Positions 1 to 12,300 are shown, counted from the stretch's first letter. The stretch: DNA of 64,000 nt from Mercenaria mercenaria (GCF_021730395.1 NC_069370.1:68899501-68963500); one strand, 5' to 3'. The notes: generated by a model not told the origin, from the letters alone. Program-made: numbers and translations.

Positions 1-1096
1 AAGAGGGTCATGATGACCCTGGATCGCTCACCTGAGTAATATGAGTTACATGTTTCAAATGTCAAAATGATGATAACATATTAAGAAAGTCAGTAGGTCA
101 CATTCATGTTCAATGAAATTCAGTTTTACGATTTGTGTGCAAAACTGTGTATGTCATCAAAATTTCAAGGCTGTATCTTAAAAAACAAGAAAGTAGGTCA
201 GTAGGTCAAGGTCACAGTCAAGTGACATCATATTACATGGGGTCATCAGGTAATTATAATAAAACAGTCTATGAAATAGGATCAGATGATTTTTTTAAGT
301 ATTTTTCCTATATAACTCACACAATAACTAAGTGACCCAAGGGCGGGCCTCTTTTAACCCCAGGGGCATAATTTGAACAATTTTGGTAGAGGCATCATAC
401 CAAATATCAAAAGCCTAGGTCATATGGTTTCAGACAAGAAGATTTTTAAAGCTTTTTCCTATATAAAACTTGGGACCCCCAGGGCAGGGCCTCTTTTCAC
501 CCAAGGGGTACAATTTGAACAATTTTGGTTAAGGACCATAAGACAATGCGGAGCCATATTTGATCAATTATAATTATTATATTAATAGGGGGATAATTTG
601 AACAATCTTGGTAGAGGACCACTAGATGATGCTACATACCAAATATCAAAGCCCTAGGCCATGTGGTTTTGTACAAGAATATTTTCAAAGTTTTCCCTAT
701 GTAAGTCTATATAAACCATGTGACCCCCGGGGCGGGGCCATATTTGACCCTAGGGGGATAATTTGAACAATTTTGGTAGAGGACCACTAGATGATGCTAC
801 AAACCAAATATCAAAGCCCTTGGCCCTGTGGTTTTGGACAAGAAGATTTTTAAAGTTTTTCCTTTCGGTTGCCATGGCAACCAGAGTTCTGCATGGAATT
901 CAATTCTTTTAATAGTTTTGAAAGAGAGCCACCCAAGGATCATTCCTGTGAAGTTTAGTGTAATTCTGCCCAGTGGTTTTCAAGAAGAAGATTTTTTTTA
1001 GAAGTTGTTGACGGACGACGCACGACGCACGACGCACGACGGACATCAAGCGGTCAGAATAGCTCACCTTGTCACTTCGTGACAGGTGAGCTAAAA
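1..1096 (+). mobile_element. Array-type non-autonomous element (HINE/pearl-like), near complete
   Basis: The window opens one or two bases inside an element whose other copy starts near 60,494 with ACAAGAGGGTCATGATGACC. A perfect hairpin (GGGTCAT, then ATGACCC) lies at the left end, followed by TCGCTCACCTGAG. The core is made of diverged ~145-bp units (ATTTGAACAATTTTGGTAGAGG recurs in shortened forms, as does CAAATATCAAAGCCCTAGG). Near the right end are short ACGACGC repeats and a long terminal palindrome at 1061-1092 (AGCTCACCTTGTCAC / GTGACAGGTGAGCT), closing with CTAAAA. A tandem core, ACGG/ACGC-type microsatellite and 3' hairpin ending in CTAA fit bivalve pearl elements and non-autonomous Helentrons. 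The class is inferred; the structure is seen directly. No protein is encoded. Confidence 0.7.
867..882. promoter_or_regulatory. Perfect 16-bp palindrome matching the RFX X-box
   Basis: GGTTGCCATGGCAACC is a perfect palindrome and contains GTTGCCATGGCAAC, the ideal symmetric X-box bound by RFX factors in animals. It lies near the right end of the array element. Whether it is bound is unknown. Confidence 0.4.
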
Positions 1097-1433
1097 ATAC
1101 TGACCTACCCACCCATTTTTCTTTAGCATGTTACTGGAAACAAAAAAAAAATGTTAAGGCCTTACAGTGCATGTATACCTAAATTGTAATCATACAGGGT
1201 ATCTTAAATACTATATGATGTTTAAGACAGGAAAGTGTGCAGATTGGAATCTTCAAAGTGGAAGTACCATGTATTTGAATGGGACTAAACTTACATTTTC
1301 ATTTTTTATTGAATGGTTGCGTAATCTCTCTATAAATATACATCTACATCTACGGAAATACTCCAAACAATTAATTTCTGATCATAACTGGGAGGTCGGG
1401 GCAGTTGTTAAAAACTAGTAGGGAAATCTTCAA
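1097..1433. other. Unassigned AT-rich spacer
   Basis: No credible coding region, RNA gene or repeat boundary is visible. One short open frame here has no recognisable motif. Confidence 0.6.
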
Positions 1434-3353
1434 ACTAGAGTTGTCACAAGAGTGACGAATTATACCCCCACAATATGGTCTTGTCACAGAACTAAGCCAA
1501 TGTCAAAGCCGAACTTGCTTGACCTTTGACCTACTGACCACAAAATCAACAGAGGTCATCTGCTAGTCATGATCAACCTCCCTATGAAGTTTCATGATCC
1601 TCCGCCCAAGCGTTCTCAAGTTATTGTCCGTAAAAGTTTAAATGACCTTTGGCCTTTGGAACTCAAAATCAATATGGGTCATCTGCTTGACATGACCAAC
1701 CTCCAGATTAAGTTTCCTGATCCTAGTCCCAAGCATTCTCAAGTTATTGTCCGAAAACTGTTTAAATGTTCCGGGTCACTGTCACCTTGACCTGTGACCT
1801 ACTGATCTCAAAATCATTAGGGGTTATTTGCTAGTCATAACCAACCTCCCTATCAATTTTCATGATCCTAGGCCCAAGCATTCTTAAGTTATCATCCGGA
1901 AACCGTTTAAATGTTCCAAGTTACTGTGACCTTGACCTTTGACCTACTGACTTCAAAGTAGAACTTGGCCTGTATTTCATGATGTTTCACCTGTGTACTA
2001 AAATTTATGATCCTTGACCCAAGCGTTCTCAAGTTATCATCCGGAAACCATTTAACTGTTCTGAGTCACTGTGACCTTGATCTTTGACCTACAGACCTCA
2101 AAGTCAAACTTGACCTGCATTTCATGATGTTACACCTGTGTACCAAAATTTATGATCCTAGGCCCAAGCGTTCTCAAGTTATTATCCGGAAACCATTTAA
2201 CTGTTCCGAGTCCCTGTGACCTTGACCTTTGACCTACAGATCTCAAAGTCGAACTTGACCTGCATTTCATAATGTTACACCTGTGTACCAAAATTTATGA
2301 TCATAGGCCCAAGCGTTCTCAAGTTATCATCCGGAAACCGTTTAACTGTTCAGGGTCACTGTGACCTTGACCTTTGACCTACTGACCCCAAATTCTGATG
2401 TTACACCTGTGTACCAAAAAATATTTCAATTGGTCAATCCTTTTTTTGAGTTATCATCCGGAAACCATGCAAAACCAACGGACATGACATGACCAACCTC
2501 CAGATTAAGTTTCCTGATCCTAGTCCCAAGCATTCTCAAGTTATTGTCCGAAAACTGTTTAAATGTTCCGGGTCACTGTCACCTTGACCTGTGACCTACT
2601 GATCTCAAAATCATTAGGGGTTATTTGCTAGTCATAACCAACCTCCCTATCAATTTTCATGATCCTAGGCCCAAGCATTCTTAAGTTATCATCCGGAAAC
2701 CGTTTAAATGTTCCAAGTCACTGTGACCTTGACCTTTGACCTACTGACCTCAAAGTAGAACTTGGCCTGTATTTCATGATGTTTCACCTGTGTACTAAAA
2801 TTTATGATCCTTGACCCACGCGTTCTCAAGTTATCATCCGGAAACCATTTAACTGTTCTGAGTCACTGTGACCTTGATCTTTGACCTACAGACATCAAAG
2901 TCAAACTTGACCTGCATTTCATGATGTTACACCTGTGTACCAAAATTTATGATCCTAGGCCCAAGCGTTCTCAAGTTATCATCCGGAAACCATTTAACTG
3001 TTCCGAGTCCCTGTGACCTTGACCTTTGACCTACAGATCTCAAAGTCGAACTTGACCTGCATTTTTATAATGTTACACCTGTGTACCAAAATTTATGATC
3101 CTAGGCCCAAGCGTTCTCAAGTTATCATCCGGAAACCGTTTAACTGTTCAGGGTCACTGTGACCTTGACCTTTGACCTACTGACCCCAAATTCTGATGTT
3201 ACACCTGTGTACCAAAAAATATTTCAATTGGTCAATCCTTTTTTTGAGTTATCATCCGGAAACCATGCAAAACCAACGGACCGACCACCAAGCTCACTCC
3301 TATATACACCCCCCCCCCCCCCCACCCAAACTTCGTTTTGTGGGGGTATAATA
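1434..3353 (+). mobile_element. Array-type non-autonomous element with TATACCCCCACAA termini
   Basis: The element opens CTAGAG plus a GTCAC-AAGA-GTGAC hairpin, then ATTATACCCCCACAA at 1459-1473, and ends with the inverted copy TTGTGGGGGTATAAT at 3338-3352 after a poly-C run (about 3309-3323). The core is a tandem array of ~145-bp units (AAGCGTTCTCAAGTTATCATC and ACTGTGACCTTGACC recur). Many units hold TGACCTTGACCTTTGACCT (for example 1927-1945 and 2362-2380). Open frames inside the array are by-products of the repeat and are not genes. The class (pearl/Helentron-like) is inferred. Confidence 0.7.
1691..3285 (+). repeat. Recent ~797-bp tandem duplication inside the array
   Basis: The segment starting CATGACCAACCTCCAGATTA at 1691 restarts at 2488, and the two blocks can be followed almost base for base to about 2487 and 3285. 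Only a few substitutions and single-base indels are visible, so this higher-order duplication is much younger than the divergence among the ~145-bp units inside it. Confidence 0.85.
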
Positions 3354-3613
3354 AATCAAATAAATGTAGCAGAAAAAATGCAATTAGCTGCTGTCACTCT
3401 TGCAGAAAAAAAACAAACTGAAAAATGTTTTAGTGTCATAATCTATGATATTGACTTTAATATCAACTAAATTTTATGTCAAAAGCACAATTGATTTGTC
3501 ATTCATACACATACAAGTGTCCAAAACACAATTTTCATCTTGTAATCAAAACTAGCAGAAAAGTAGTGGTTGTTATTTATCATCAGGAATCATGTACCAG
3601 AATTGCCCCCTTA

Positions 3614-5202
3614 TGCAGGACATTGGAATATGTTTAAAAGTAGCTCGCTTTAATAATTGGAAAAACCTTGAACAGCGCCACCTGCCGAGTGTAACATATG
3701 TACATGTGTACTAAATTCACGCCTTAAGTCACCTGGTCTATTGTTTAAACTTTTCACTCTTCAAGAACTTCAAATTTATACTAAAAAAATTTAAAAAAAC
3801 ATACATCAAAACGTTACTCTGACTGCAACTCACCTCAGTAAACCTGTACAAAATCTGTTACTGAGCAAAAAGTCTTCTAAATCATGCTATTTATTTCTCC
3901 AACTTTAAACTAGGTCATCACTTTGGATGACATGCTAGGACTTCGGTTTATTCTACAATTTAGATCCACGCATGTGAATATTCAACTGGCACTAAAAATG
4001 TATTACATATCTAACAAATTATTACTCAGATGTCCAAGGAATTAGCCCCATCTGTTTTGACACAGTATTCCAGAAAACTTAAAGTCTGTATGTTTTGTCA
4101 TTGGACTAGCCTTAAGTTACCTCTTTGACTTTACCGGAATGACTTGTTTTATGAATTCAAAAACCACAGGTTAAAAGAAATCTTCCAGTTAAAACATGCA
4201 TAGAAAAAACAAATAGGACAATTTCAAACACTATATTTTCATATTTTCCGAAAATTCTGAGTGATCCATATTGGCAGAAAAATGCAAAATAAATCTTTCA
4301 TATATCCATGCAAAATTAAGGAAAACCTGTTGTTTTGATTTAAATTATAATTAAAACATATTTCAGATACCCAGTCTGTAAATTTATAGACTGTAAAACC
4401 TTTACATTTATTAAATGTCTGTATATTAACAGAATGTGTGCGAAACAGGTCTAGGATTTCTTCGTTTTAAAATATATACAGTACATATCTATCTGGACAA
4501 TCCATGAATTCAAAGATTTTTCAATCTATAATTTTACCGAACATATGAAATCCTAGACCTGTTAATTTATCTATCTATTTAGACAAGCTTACTGTCGCTG
4601 AGTGGCTGCTTTTTAATTTCTGACATTTGCAGCCACAGGTCACAATATAAAACAAACTGTATACGTCGGATTAGTTCGACTAGATTCTATCTATCTCTTT
4701 ATACTGCCTCACGCCTCTTATTATCAGGAAGTCTGTACAAGTGAAAATTCTCTCCAAGACAGCGAGTCAAAAGTTCTGACGCGGTCTCAAATTAATAAAT
4801 TAAAATGCCTAATGTTTCAGTAACTGCAGGATATTGGGATATGTTTAGAAATAGCTTCATTTAATAATTGGAAAAACCTTACACAGCACCACCTGCCAAA
4901 AGTAGCATGTACTTGTATGTGTAGTAAATTCGCGCCCAAAGTCACGTGGTCTATTGTTTACACTATTCCGTCTTCAAAAACTTCACATTTATACGCGTTA
5001 AAAATGTTACTTTGACTGCAACTCACCTCTATAAACCTATTAAAATGCGTAACTAAGCAAAAGTCTTCTAAAGCCTGATATTTATTTATGTTTCCTATTG
5101 ATAGTGTATCTATTAAAGTAGGTCATCACTTAAGGTGACTCACTATGAGCTTGGTTTATTCTACAATTTAGATCAACGCATGTGAACTGGCACTCAAAAT
5201 GC
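3614..5202 (+). repeat. Diverged ~390-bp direct repeat (3614-4003 and 4825-5202)
   Basis: Both blocks read AGGA(C/T)ATTGG(A/G)ATATG, then TTTAATAATTGGAAAAACCTT, GTGGTCTATTGTTTA-like sequence, AACTCACCTC, and end near CAATTTAGATC(C/A)ACGCATGTGAA and ACTGGCACT. They differ at many positions and by several indels, so the duplication is old. No coding potential is visible in either copy. The ~820 bp between them hold the small palindromic element at 4444-4563. Confidence 0.75.
4444..4563. mobile_element. 120-bp palindromic-ended MITE or foldback
   Basis: A 17-bp perfect inverted repeat, AACAGGTCTAGGATTTC at 4444-4460 and its reverse complement at 4547-4563, encloses 86 AT-rich bases. Size and structure fit a MITE. 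No clear target-site duplication is visible. Confidence 0.5.
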
Positions 5203-6985
5203 ATTGTTATAAATACTCAAAAACAAAATTGTTGGTAATAACTTACCTTGTTCTTGACAAAATCCACTTCAAAAATATTTTAATAAAAATACGTTTCACT
5301 GTTAAATGTATGTAGCCAGAATGACATAATTTTAACTGCGCATGTGCGAATAACTTTAAAGGCTGAAAATGATCAAATCCGATTCAATATAATGCACATT
5401 CTTCTAATATTGCAAAATATAAACCAGAAGAAACAGAATCAAATAATATCAATTCCATTTTGTTGCGGTTACACGTTAGAATATTCACTTTCCGAGTGTC
5501 AAACGAAAATTCAACTGAAAATATGACTCGAAGGGAAATAAATTGTCAAATCCGAACCCATTGCATATTCCACAACCACCTCTATATGCCCGGCCCTGAT
5601 GGGCCGTGCAATCAAGAGAGCAGCAGGAGAGCTGATGTCTCGAGTAAGAAAAAGTTACGCTAAATATAACACTCTTGGCGTGATATTGAAGATTTTTTAA
5701 TGGTTGCAATTAAATCTATCAATCTATATCCAATTCTGGATATTGAAATACCATTTAGCAATTTACGCAGTTTGAATTTGCGTTTGGCAATATTAGATGT
5801 TGTTTATGTTAACTAGTAAAAGTTACGTTATCGCGTGAGAAAACTTGAATTAATTGTAATGTGTGGGTAGATACATTAAATTTTATTTTAAAAAAGCTGT
5901 CAAAATGCGGATGCAGAAGTCATGCATTAAATTAAACATTAACTAAGATTACAAAATCTTAGGGAAGGACAGTCTCTAATGTTGTCAGAACTTGTTGTCC
6001 GACCCTTTTGCCCTTTGATTATGTATGTTTAAATTGTAATTGTAATAATATATCAAAGAGCAATAAAATATGATTAAATCAAAATTACAAAATCTAGTAT
6101 ATCCTTAATGTGTGAGTATTGCCTAGTATGCAATCTTCACATTGTAGAGGATATTATATAAACAAACAAACAAATAAATAAATAGATAATGATATTAACA
6201 GCTTTGCACACGGTTTGATTATGCGATTTGTTCATATGTGTAGCAGTTGGGATATGTAAGAGTTTAAATGCAGTTACCCCAACAGACACATTGTTTTGGA
6301 GATGCACAATATGCCTGCCCGGGTCTTGGCAGTTACGCAATAAAATATAGTATAGAATGTCACAGTGTTCAGTGACGCAATTATTTTGAAACATAACTGT
6401 ATATAAGTTCCGCACAATATTATGGCGTTTCTATTTTTAGCAGTAAGTAAATAAACAAACATTAGGCTAACAGTCTTGTTAAAAACATAAAATTAGATTA
6501 TTAGAACGTTAATCAATAGCAGACACAGGGGAAGATCGGATGAAACTGTGATTATTTTTAGAGATAATTTTGACAGTTCGAATCTTGAAACATCAGTCCA
6601 AAGATTTTTTTAATTTGCATTACATATTTTACGTAGGTTTGTTCTTCAACGGTTTCTCATTTATTGTTTTGTTCTCATTTTCGTATAATGTCGGCCTCAG
6701 TATCGTTAAATTAAATCAATAATGCCGAAATTAAAGCCGCCGGGCAATGCTTTTTAAAGTGAGGTGTAAGATAGTCATAAAATTTATAAAACCATCCATT
6801 TGTGTATTAAAATATCACAGATGAGCTTAAGAAATTACATCCTTATCATATTACTTAATTAGTTAGTATATTGTAATGACATAATTCAGTTAAAGCAATG
6901 TACTAACTTGAAAGGTCTTCGATGTATTTTATTGAAAAATAAGAAATTATACCAACTTTTCAAATTAAAAAAACAAAACATACTC
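5203..6985. other. AT-rich region without a recognisable gene
   Basis: Only small structures are visible: a 6-bp-stem hairpin (CGGCCCTGATGGGCCG, about 5588-5603) and a CAAA/TAAA-type simple repeat around 6160-6187. Short open frames carry no known motif. Confidence 0.6.
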
Positions 6986-6989
6986 ACGG

Positions 6990-7040
6990 CGAAAAAGTAC
7001 GAGACGGAGCGCGTTACCACTCGGCCAACGAGGAATTGGT
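6990..7040 (-). repeat. tRNA-like fragment (A-box region)
   Basis: On the minus strand the sequence reads TTGGCCGAGTGGTAACGCG, a Ser/Leu-tRNA-like D-arm with an A-box. No matching B-box or closed cloverleaf is visible, so it is probably a tRNA-derived relic. Confidence 0.35.
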
Positions 7041-7270
7041 GTTTATATTGGAAACGTTTACGTGTAGACTCAAACTCATCTTATTCTTTTGTGTGTTTAC
7101 ATTCAAAACCCCATAGTACTCTGCGATATATAAATATACTTTGACTTTCAAAAATAACCTTTGGGCGAATTCATATACTAAGGTGGATCTGGTATTCTGT
7201 TTATCTCGGCTGATGATTTACGTAAGAAATAGGTATATAATGTAAGAAATTAGCTGAGTTGAAAACAAAG

Positions 7271-7345
7271 ATTGCTAAGTGTATTGGTAAGAGTGTTTGC
7301 CGCACATACATGGCATGCACATAACGTGTAGGTTCGAACCCCAGA
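7271..7345 (+). repeat. tRNA-like sequence with A and B boxes
   Basis: ATTGGTAAGAGTGTTTG resembles an A-box and GGTTCGAACCCC is a good B-box at normal spacing. The acceptor stem does not pair convincingly, so this is more likely a tRNA-derived SINE head or tRNA pseudogene than a functional tRNA. Confidence 0.45.
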
Positions 7346-7616
7346 TGATTTTTATTAGATATTATTAATTATATCTATTAGTACGTATCATATTTTATTG
7401 TCTTGAATTTAATATATACTGTTTGAACGCTGTGAATTATTTTTCTTGAAATTTTCCCCTTCAGTTTATATTTTTTCTCTCAAAGTTCATATAATATCAT
7501 AATTACCACTGGTTCCGGAATCTCATCACGAGCAATGTCAGTCGACCAGTACATCTGCTCTATCTTCGTGAAAAAGGCTTGACATTATACGATGTAGTTA
7601 TAAAAACAATCTTACC

Positions 7617-7693
7617 TTTCCGAGATACGAACCCACACCTACACCAAATACATGGTGGTCGGCGTTCACTCTAACCTACTGCGCCAACGGGAC
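7617..7693 (-). repeat. tRNA-like sequence, inverted relative to the copy at 7.27 kb
   Basis: The minus strand reads CGTTGGCGCAGTAGGTTAGA (A-box region) and later GTGGGTTCGTATCTCGG (B-box region). It looks related to the tRNA-like sequence at 7271-7345 and lies in the opposite orientation. Confidence 0.45.
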
Positions 7694-7719
7694 AAGTTAA
7701 ATGCATTAGATTGGTTGGT

Positions 7720-7936
7720 GTCCTTTTATGTCCTTTTATGTATAAAACATGTATTCAGTAAACTATACTAGATTAATTCAATATTAAAAGTACATTTACG
7801 TCCAAATGCACAACGCGGAAATATACTCCTCGTTTAAATGGGTCAACAGTGTTGTTTTACTTATAAAAATAGACTGGCCCGGTTTATAGGTGGTCAGGGC
7901 TACGGATATGAGATATGTATTGTATTTTGTCATTAT

Positions 7937-7969
<33 letters not shown>

Positions 7970-7970
7970 A
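7720..7970. repeat. 11-bp duplication and T30 homopolymer
   Basis: GTCCTTTTAT is repeated back to back near 7721-7742, and an uninterrupted run of about 30 T lies at about 7939-7968. Homopolymer length is an assembly-sensitive value. Confidence 0.7.
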
Positions 7971-8179
7971 GAATGGATCCCTTTCAGTTTGGAACCGTCC
8001 GCGTTTACAAACACGTTTGATTATTTTATGAGGAGTAGTTCGACCGCGTGTTTTGAGCCGTGACGGAATGATACATTTTTTTTCAAATGGGTTATATCAA
8101 TATTCGGCCCATACCTGGCTGAAAAATCTCTATAGAGTAAGCTGATATGTATGTTTAGTTTACCATGAACTTTATTGTA

Positions 8180-8252
8180 TCGCTGGCGCAGTTGGTAGAG
8201 CGTAATGATTCACAAACCGTTTGAGGGATGAGTTCAAGCCCAGATTACGGCC
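8180..8252 (+). repeat. tRNA-like sequence followed by a T-rich stretch
   Basis: CGCTGGCGCAGTTGGTAGAGCG is a strong D-arm/A-box; GAGTTCAAGCCCAG is an imperfect B-box. A T7 run follows shortly after, as at a Pol III terminator. The anticodon and acceptor stems are poor, so a tRNA relic is the better reading. Confidence 0.45.
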
Positions 8253-8412
8253 TTATTTTTTTCTCTAGTATACATTATTTTCATTTTATTTTAGTCAAGA
8301 ATCTTTAAAGACTCTTTTTAAAAACCATATTTTATATATTTCAATAATAATGTTCGACTTTTTCATTATTTCTATATTTTTGATATATTTTGCTACTTTT
8401 ATTTCAATTTAA

Positions 8413-9349
8413 TTCCCTTGAACCTTTTTTCACGTCTCCTAGAGACTAAAAAAATTATGAACAAAGTAATCATTTCAGAAACTCATATTTCAAACATGTA
8501 AATTGCGGTAAGCACTTGGGTTGCATCGCTGAATACTAAAAAAAACGGGTTTCAATGACAAAAGCAGAAATAAATTTCAATTAAAATTGGCGATACAAAA
8601 TCACATGTATGACAACTTGACGCTGACAAACACATGCACAAAACATAACAAAATACGAACTTCAATTGCTATGTAACATTAGAATTTACATTTTAAATTT
8701 AACAATCACTGTGAAAACACACATTACATATTTGTACAAAAATAATTAACTTGTAATTCAATTATGGTTTGTTTCAGTATATCTTTGACCGAAGTCTTCC
8801 AACACAAATATTAATGTCCTTGATAAGGAACAACTTGATTACATACTTGTAGATATACAATCAAACTTAAATACCAAACATAATGACTGAAAACTATATT
8901 CTAGATTAACGAACATGACCACATTTTATTTCGCCAATTTTATTTCCGTTTAACCAGTAATAACATTAAATTAAAAACAAACTCCGTGTAGTGTTTTGTC
9001 AAAACCAAAGCTAAACTTACTAACAAAGGTTTTTGATACGCACGATAACTTCGTGCGCAATATATCGAGCGACTCCTAGCGGAGACTTTAAGGGAAAATA
9101 ATTACTTTCTAATTCGTCTGCTCAAACGAAAGTAATTATATTTCCTTTGAACTTTTTACGCGTCTCCTTAGAGACTAAACAAAGAATAACGAACAAAATA
9201 CTTATTTCAGAAATTCATCTTTCAAATATGTAAATTGCGGTAAGCACTTGGGTCGCACCGCTGAATACTAAAAAGAACGGGTTTCAATGACAAAAGCAGA
9301 AATAAATTTCAATAAAAATTGGCGATACAAAATCACATGTATGACAACT
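8413..9349. repeat. ~205-bp direct repeat (8413-8617 and 9141-9349)
   Basis: Both copies run from TTCCCTTGAAC / TTCCTTTGAAC, through a GTCTC-CTA-GAGAC type hairpin and AATTGCGGTAAGCACTTGGG, to AAAATCACATGTATGACAACT. They are alike over most of their length and lie ~730 bp apart. The second copy stops about 15 bp before the recombinase remnant of the DIRS-type fossil. The spacer contains an inverted repeat (GGAAAATAATTACTTTC and GAAAGTAATTATATTTCC) just before the second copy. Confidence 0.8.
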
Positions 9350-9364
9350 AAGATATTTAAATAT

Positions 9365-12300
9365 GAGTATTTCAAAGTCCTAATGACCTAGACACGGATA
9401 GCCTTTCCTCAAGGTTATCCCCGTCTTTTGCCCGTTCACTAATCCAACGCCCGTGACGCTTAAACGTCTATCTTTCACGCGGTTATTTGCGGCAGCTGAC
9501 GCCCTGTCTGACCTCAAGTATGCAAACGGTATTTAGATATATCACTAACATGATGCGCGAACGCCGTCTTAAACTGATCTCGTAACGTTGTATAAGATAT
9601 CACTTTATGATTTTTCCTGACAGTGTATCCGTTGTTAGTACTACTAAGACTGCTTAAAAGAAAGTCGTCATCCTTTAGTCCTGACCACTGATTATGCAAC
9701 TGAGTGTTAATTACTGGGCACAAAGTGGTGCCAATTCTTGCAACCATAATCCAACAACCGTCCCTATATTTGTCAGTTTTACTTCCTTCCACAAAAATAG
9801 CTAAGTAAGTGTTTTCAAATACTAGATCAGATATTCTTATATTCAATAACTCGGAACTGCGCATGAAACCCACTAAAGCCAGCAGAGAAGCACAAATGAT
9901 TCTTTGAGTTTTTATATTACGTAACTCAAATAATCTCTTGTACATTTTAGATAACTAATCAACAGACATCGGTAGCTTTTTGTTTGTAGGTTTAGCCAAT
10001 ATTCTCTAAGCTACCTCTAACACATTAGTAACTGTCTTTCAGTCTGTCGGAGACTCCAAATTGGAAATTTCAAGATACCATTTAAGAGCATAAAACAGTA
10101 ATAATTGGGGCCGGTGTATTTGCAGCTGAATCAGTGAAGTCAAATAGATATAGCTACAGGCAAAGCCTTGGCAGGGAAAATGTCCCCACTTCCCAACCCA
10201 TTAGATAAAAACCAATTTTTCCATCGCAGAAAAGCATTTTCATACTTAACACATGTATTATTAGCTTTTGATTTCCGTAAACCATCGGGGAGTAGGTCCA
10301 CTTTGGCTGCCAACACTTCTGGAAGTTCATCGATATCATCTTTGTGACACTGCAGAAATAAATGTATAAACGAAACGAATTATAGAGCAATCTATATAGT
10401 TAAAATTAGAAATCACTAAAATGGTTTACATACATTTCCTTTTCGGTAGATTAACGAGCTAATGCAATATTGATCTCTGTAATACAACTACCAAAAACAG
10501 TGGACGATTATCAACATTTGTTTATTTTACTGTTTTATATAACCATGCACTTTATAAAGCAAAACATTGATCGAAACTGATTCAATGTGATACCACCTGT
10601 TATACAATTCAACATTTATTTATTCGTGCCAGTCGGCGATCTTTTTTGCCATACTGCATATGCTTGCTTTTAAACGAGCTATAAGGTCTTTTAACAAGCA
10701 AACAAAATTCCATTATTGCCTACTAGTATTACTACTACATTCCAGCCTTTCGGCGAATGTGAACATAAACAAAGACATACGTCATTTTCTAGCCGATTTC
10801 ACATCCAAATAATTCACAAAACGACATCTGAACGATCAACTTAAACATACGCCTCGTAATAATAATAGAAAAACGCGCAACAATTTAAAATTTATTAAAA
10901 TAATTCATAACACGAAGGTCATAATTGTTGCAATTATTGTTTTGTAACTATTATAGATGTCATAAAAATTGAACAATGGTTTACAAAAAGTAAAGAATAT
11001 TAATGACTGCAACATATATTGACCGTTTTAAACAAAGGGAAGTAACTCTTTACAACAAAGATGGTTTGTGAATCTTAGTTACCTCCCTTGTCCTGGGAAT
11101 CTAATAATTATCCCAACATTCTAAATTTTAAATCAGAATTACCGAAAATGCCTTTCCCGTTTATACATGATATGTAGAAAGATTTCTCGGTAGATAAATC
11201 TATCCAATCAATTACATTCGGTATTAAGTTGCCGTCTATGCATAATTCGAGCCAGAAAATTGCTGACGGCCAATAAGGTACAACTAGCACGCCAGTCGCT
11301 GTGCCTGCTCTCATTTTCCTTAAAACATTCGAAATAACAGCAACTGGTGGAACGTATATCCCAATATCTTTTCCCCAGAATTATGTGAAAGCATCTACAC
11401 CCGCAGACGATGGGCACCAAAATCTGGAGAAAATTTTTGGGGTTTGTTTTTGCGTTATGACTCGATGCAAACCAATCGATAGACTGCCAAATCTGTTAAC
11501 TAACATTACTAAACAGCTTGAGAGATTCCCCAGTCATCTTTCTCGGACAGTTTCGACAAATAATCGGCCTTTTCATTACAAGTTCTAGGAATCCATTCCA
11601 TAAACAGTAATATTGATTCGGACATGCACAACTTAAACATGTCCAAAGCTATACTGTAGCTCTTTATTCATAGAACCTTTTTGACTATAGATAAAACACC
11701 TTGGTTGTCAGTAAACCACTTCATACTATGATTACGTAACATATGACTAAGTGAGCAAAGAACGCGGTAAACCGCCGATAGTTCTCTCCAAGTAGAGAAT
11801 TTCAAGCGCTCTTCGTTTGACCAGACACCATAAGTAATACCGTTAATAGTACTAACTTCGTATCCGGCGTAACCGAAAGTACTAGCATCTAAATACACAA
11901 AATTTTAGAAAAATTTGCTATTTCAAACAATCGTCTAAGATTTAAAGATTCAAAATTGACTTTCCAGAATTGTAGCTGCTGTAAGCTTTCGGGTGATAAC
12001 TGAATAATATTATACGAATTCCAGGAATAAGCATTTGATATGTCAATACTATGTGAACGAGTCATGAACTGAGACACTTCAATTATAACGATAGACATGA
12101 AAAACTGTTGACCCACAAAACTCGCAACTTTTCGAACTGGTACTCTTCTGTGATTCTTGTGTGCATTCAAAATATGTTCTATTGGTATAAAAGCCTTTTT
12201 CAAGCTTTTCCCTTGAGATATACGACACACTCTTTTGCGTCTAATATGAACTCAAGAAATTGTAGAACCTGAACTGGGATCCAAACACATTTCTTAACGT

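Noticed and set aside
1569-1790. Open frame in the first array element, and the similar one at 3,159-3,470
   Set aside because: They follow the tandem units and fall apart in neighbouring units; by-products of repeat composition.
7796-8020. Poly-Lys / poly-Phe frames across the T30 run
   Set aside because: Homopolymer translation on either strand.
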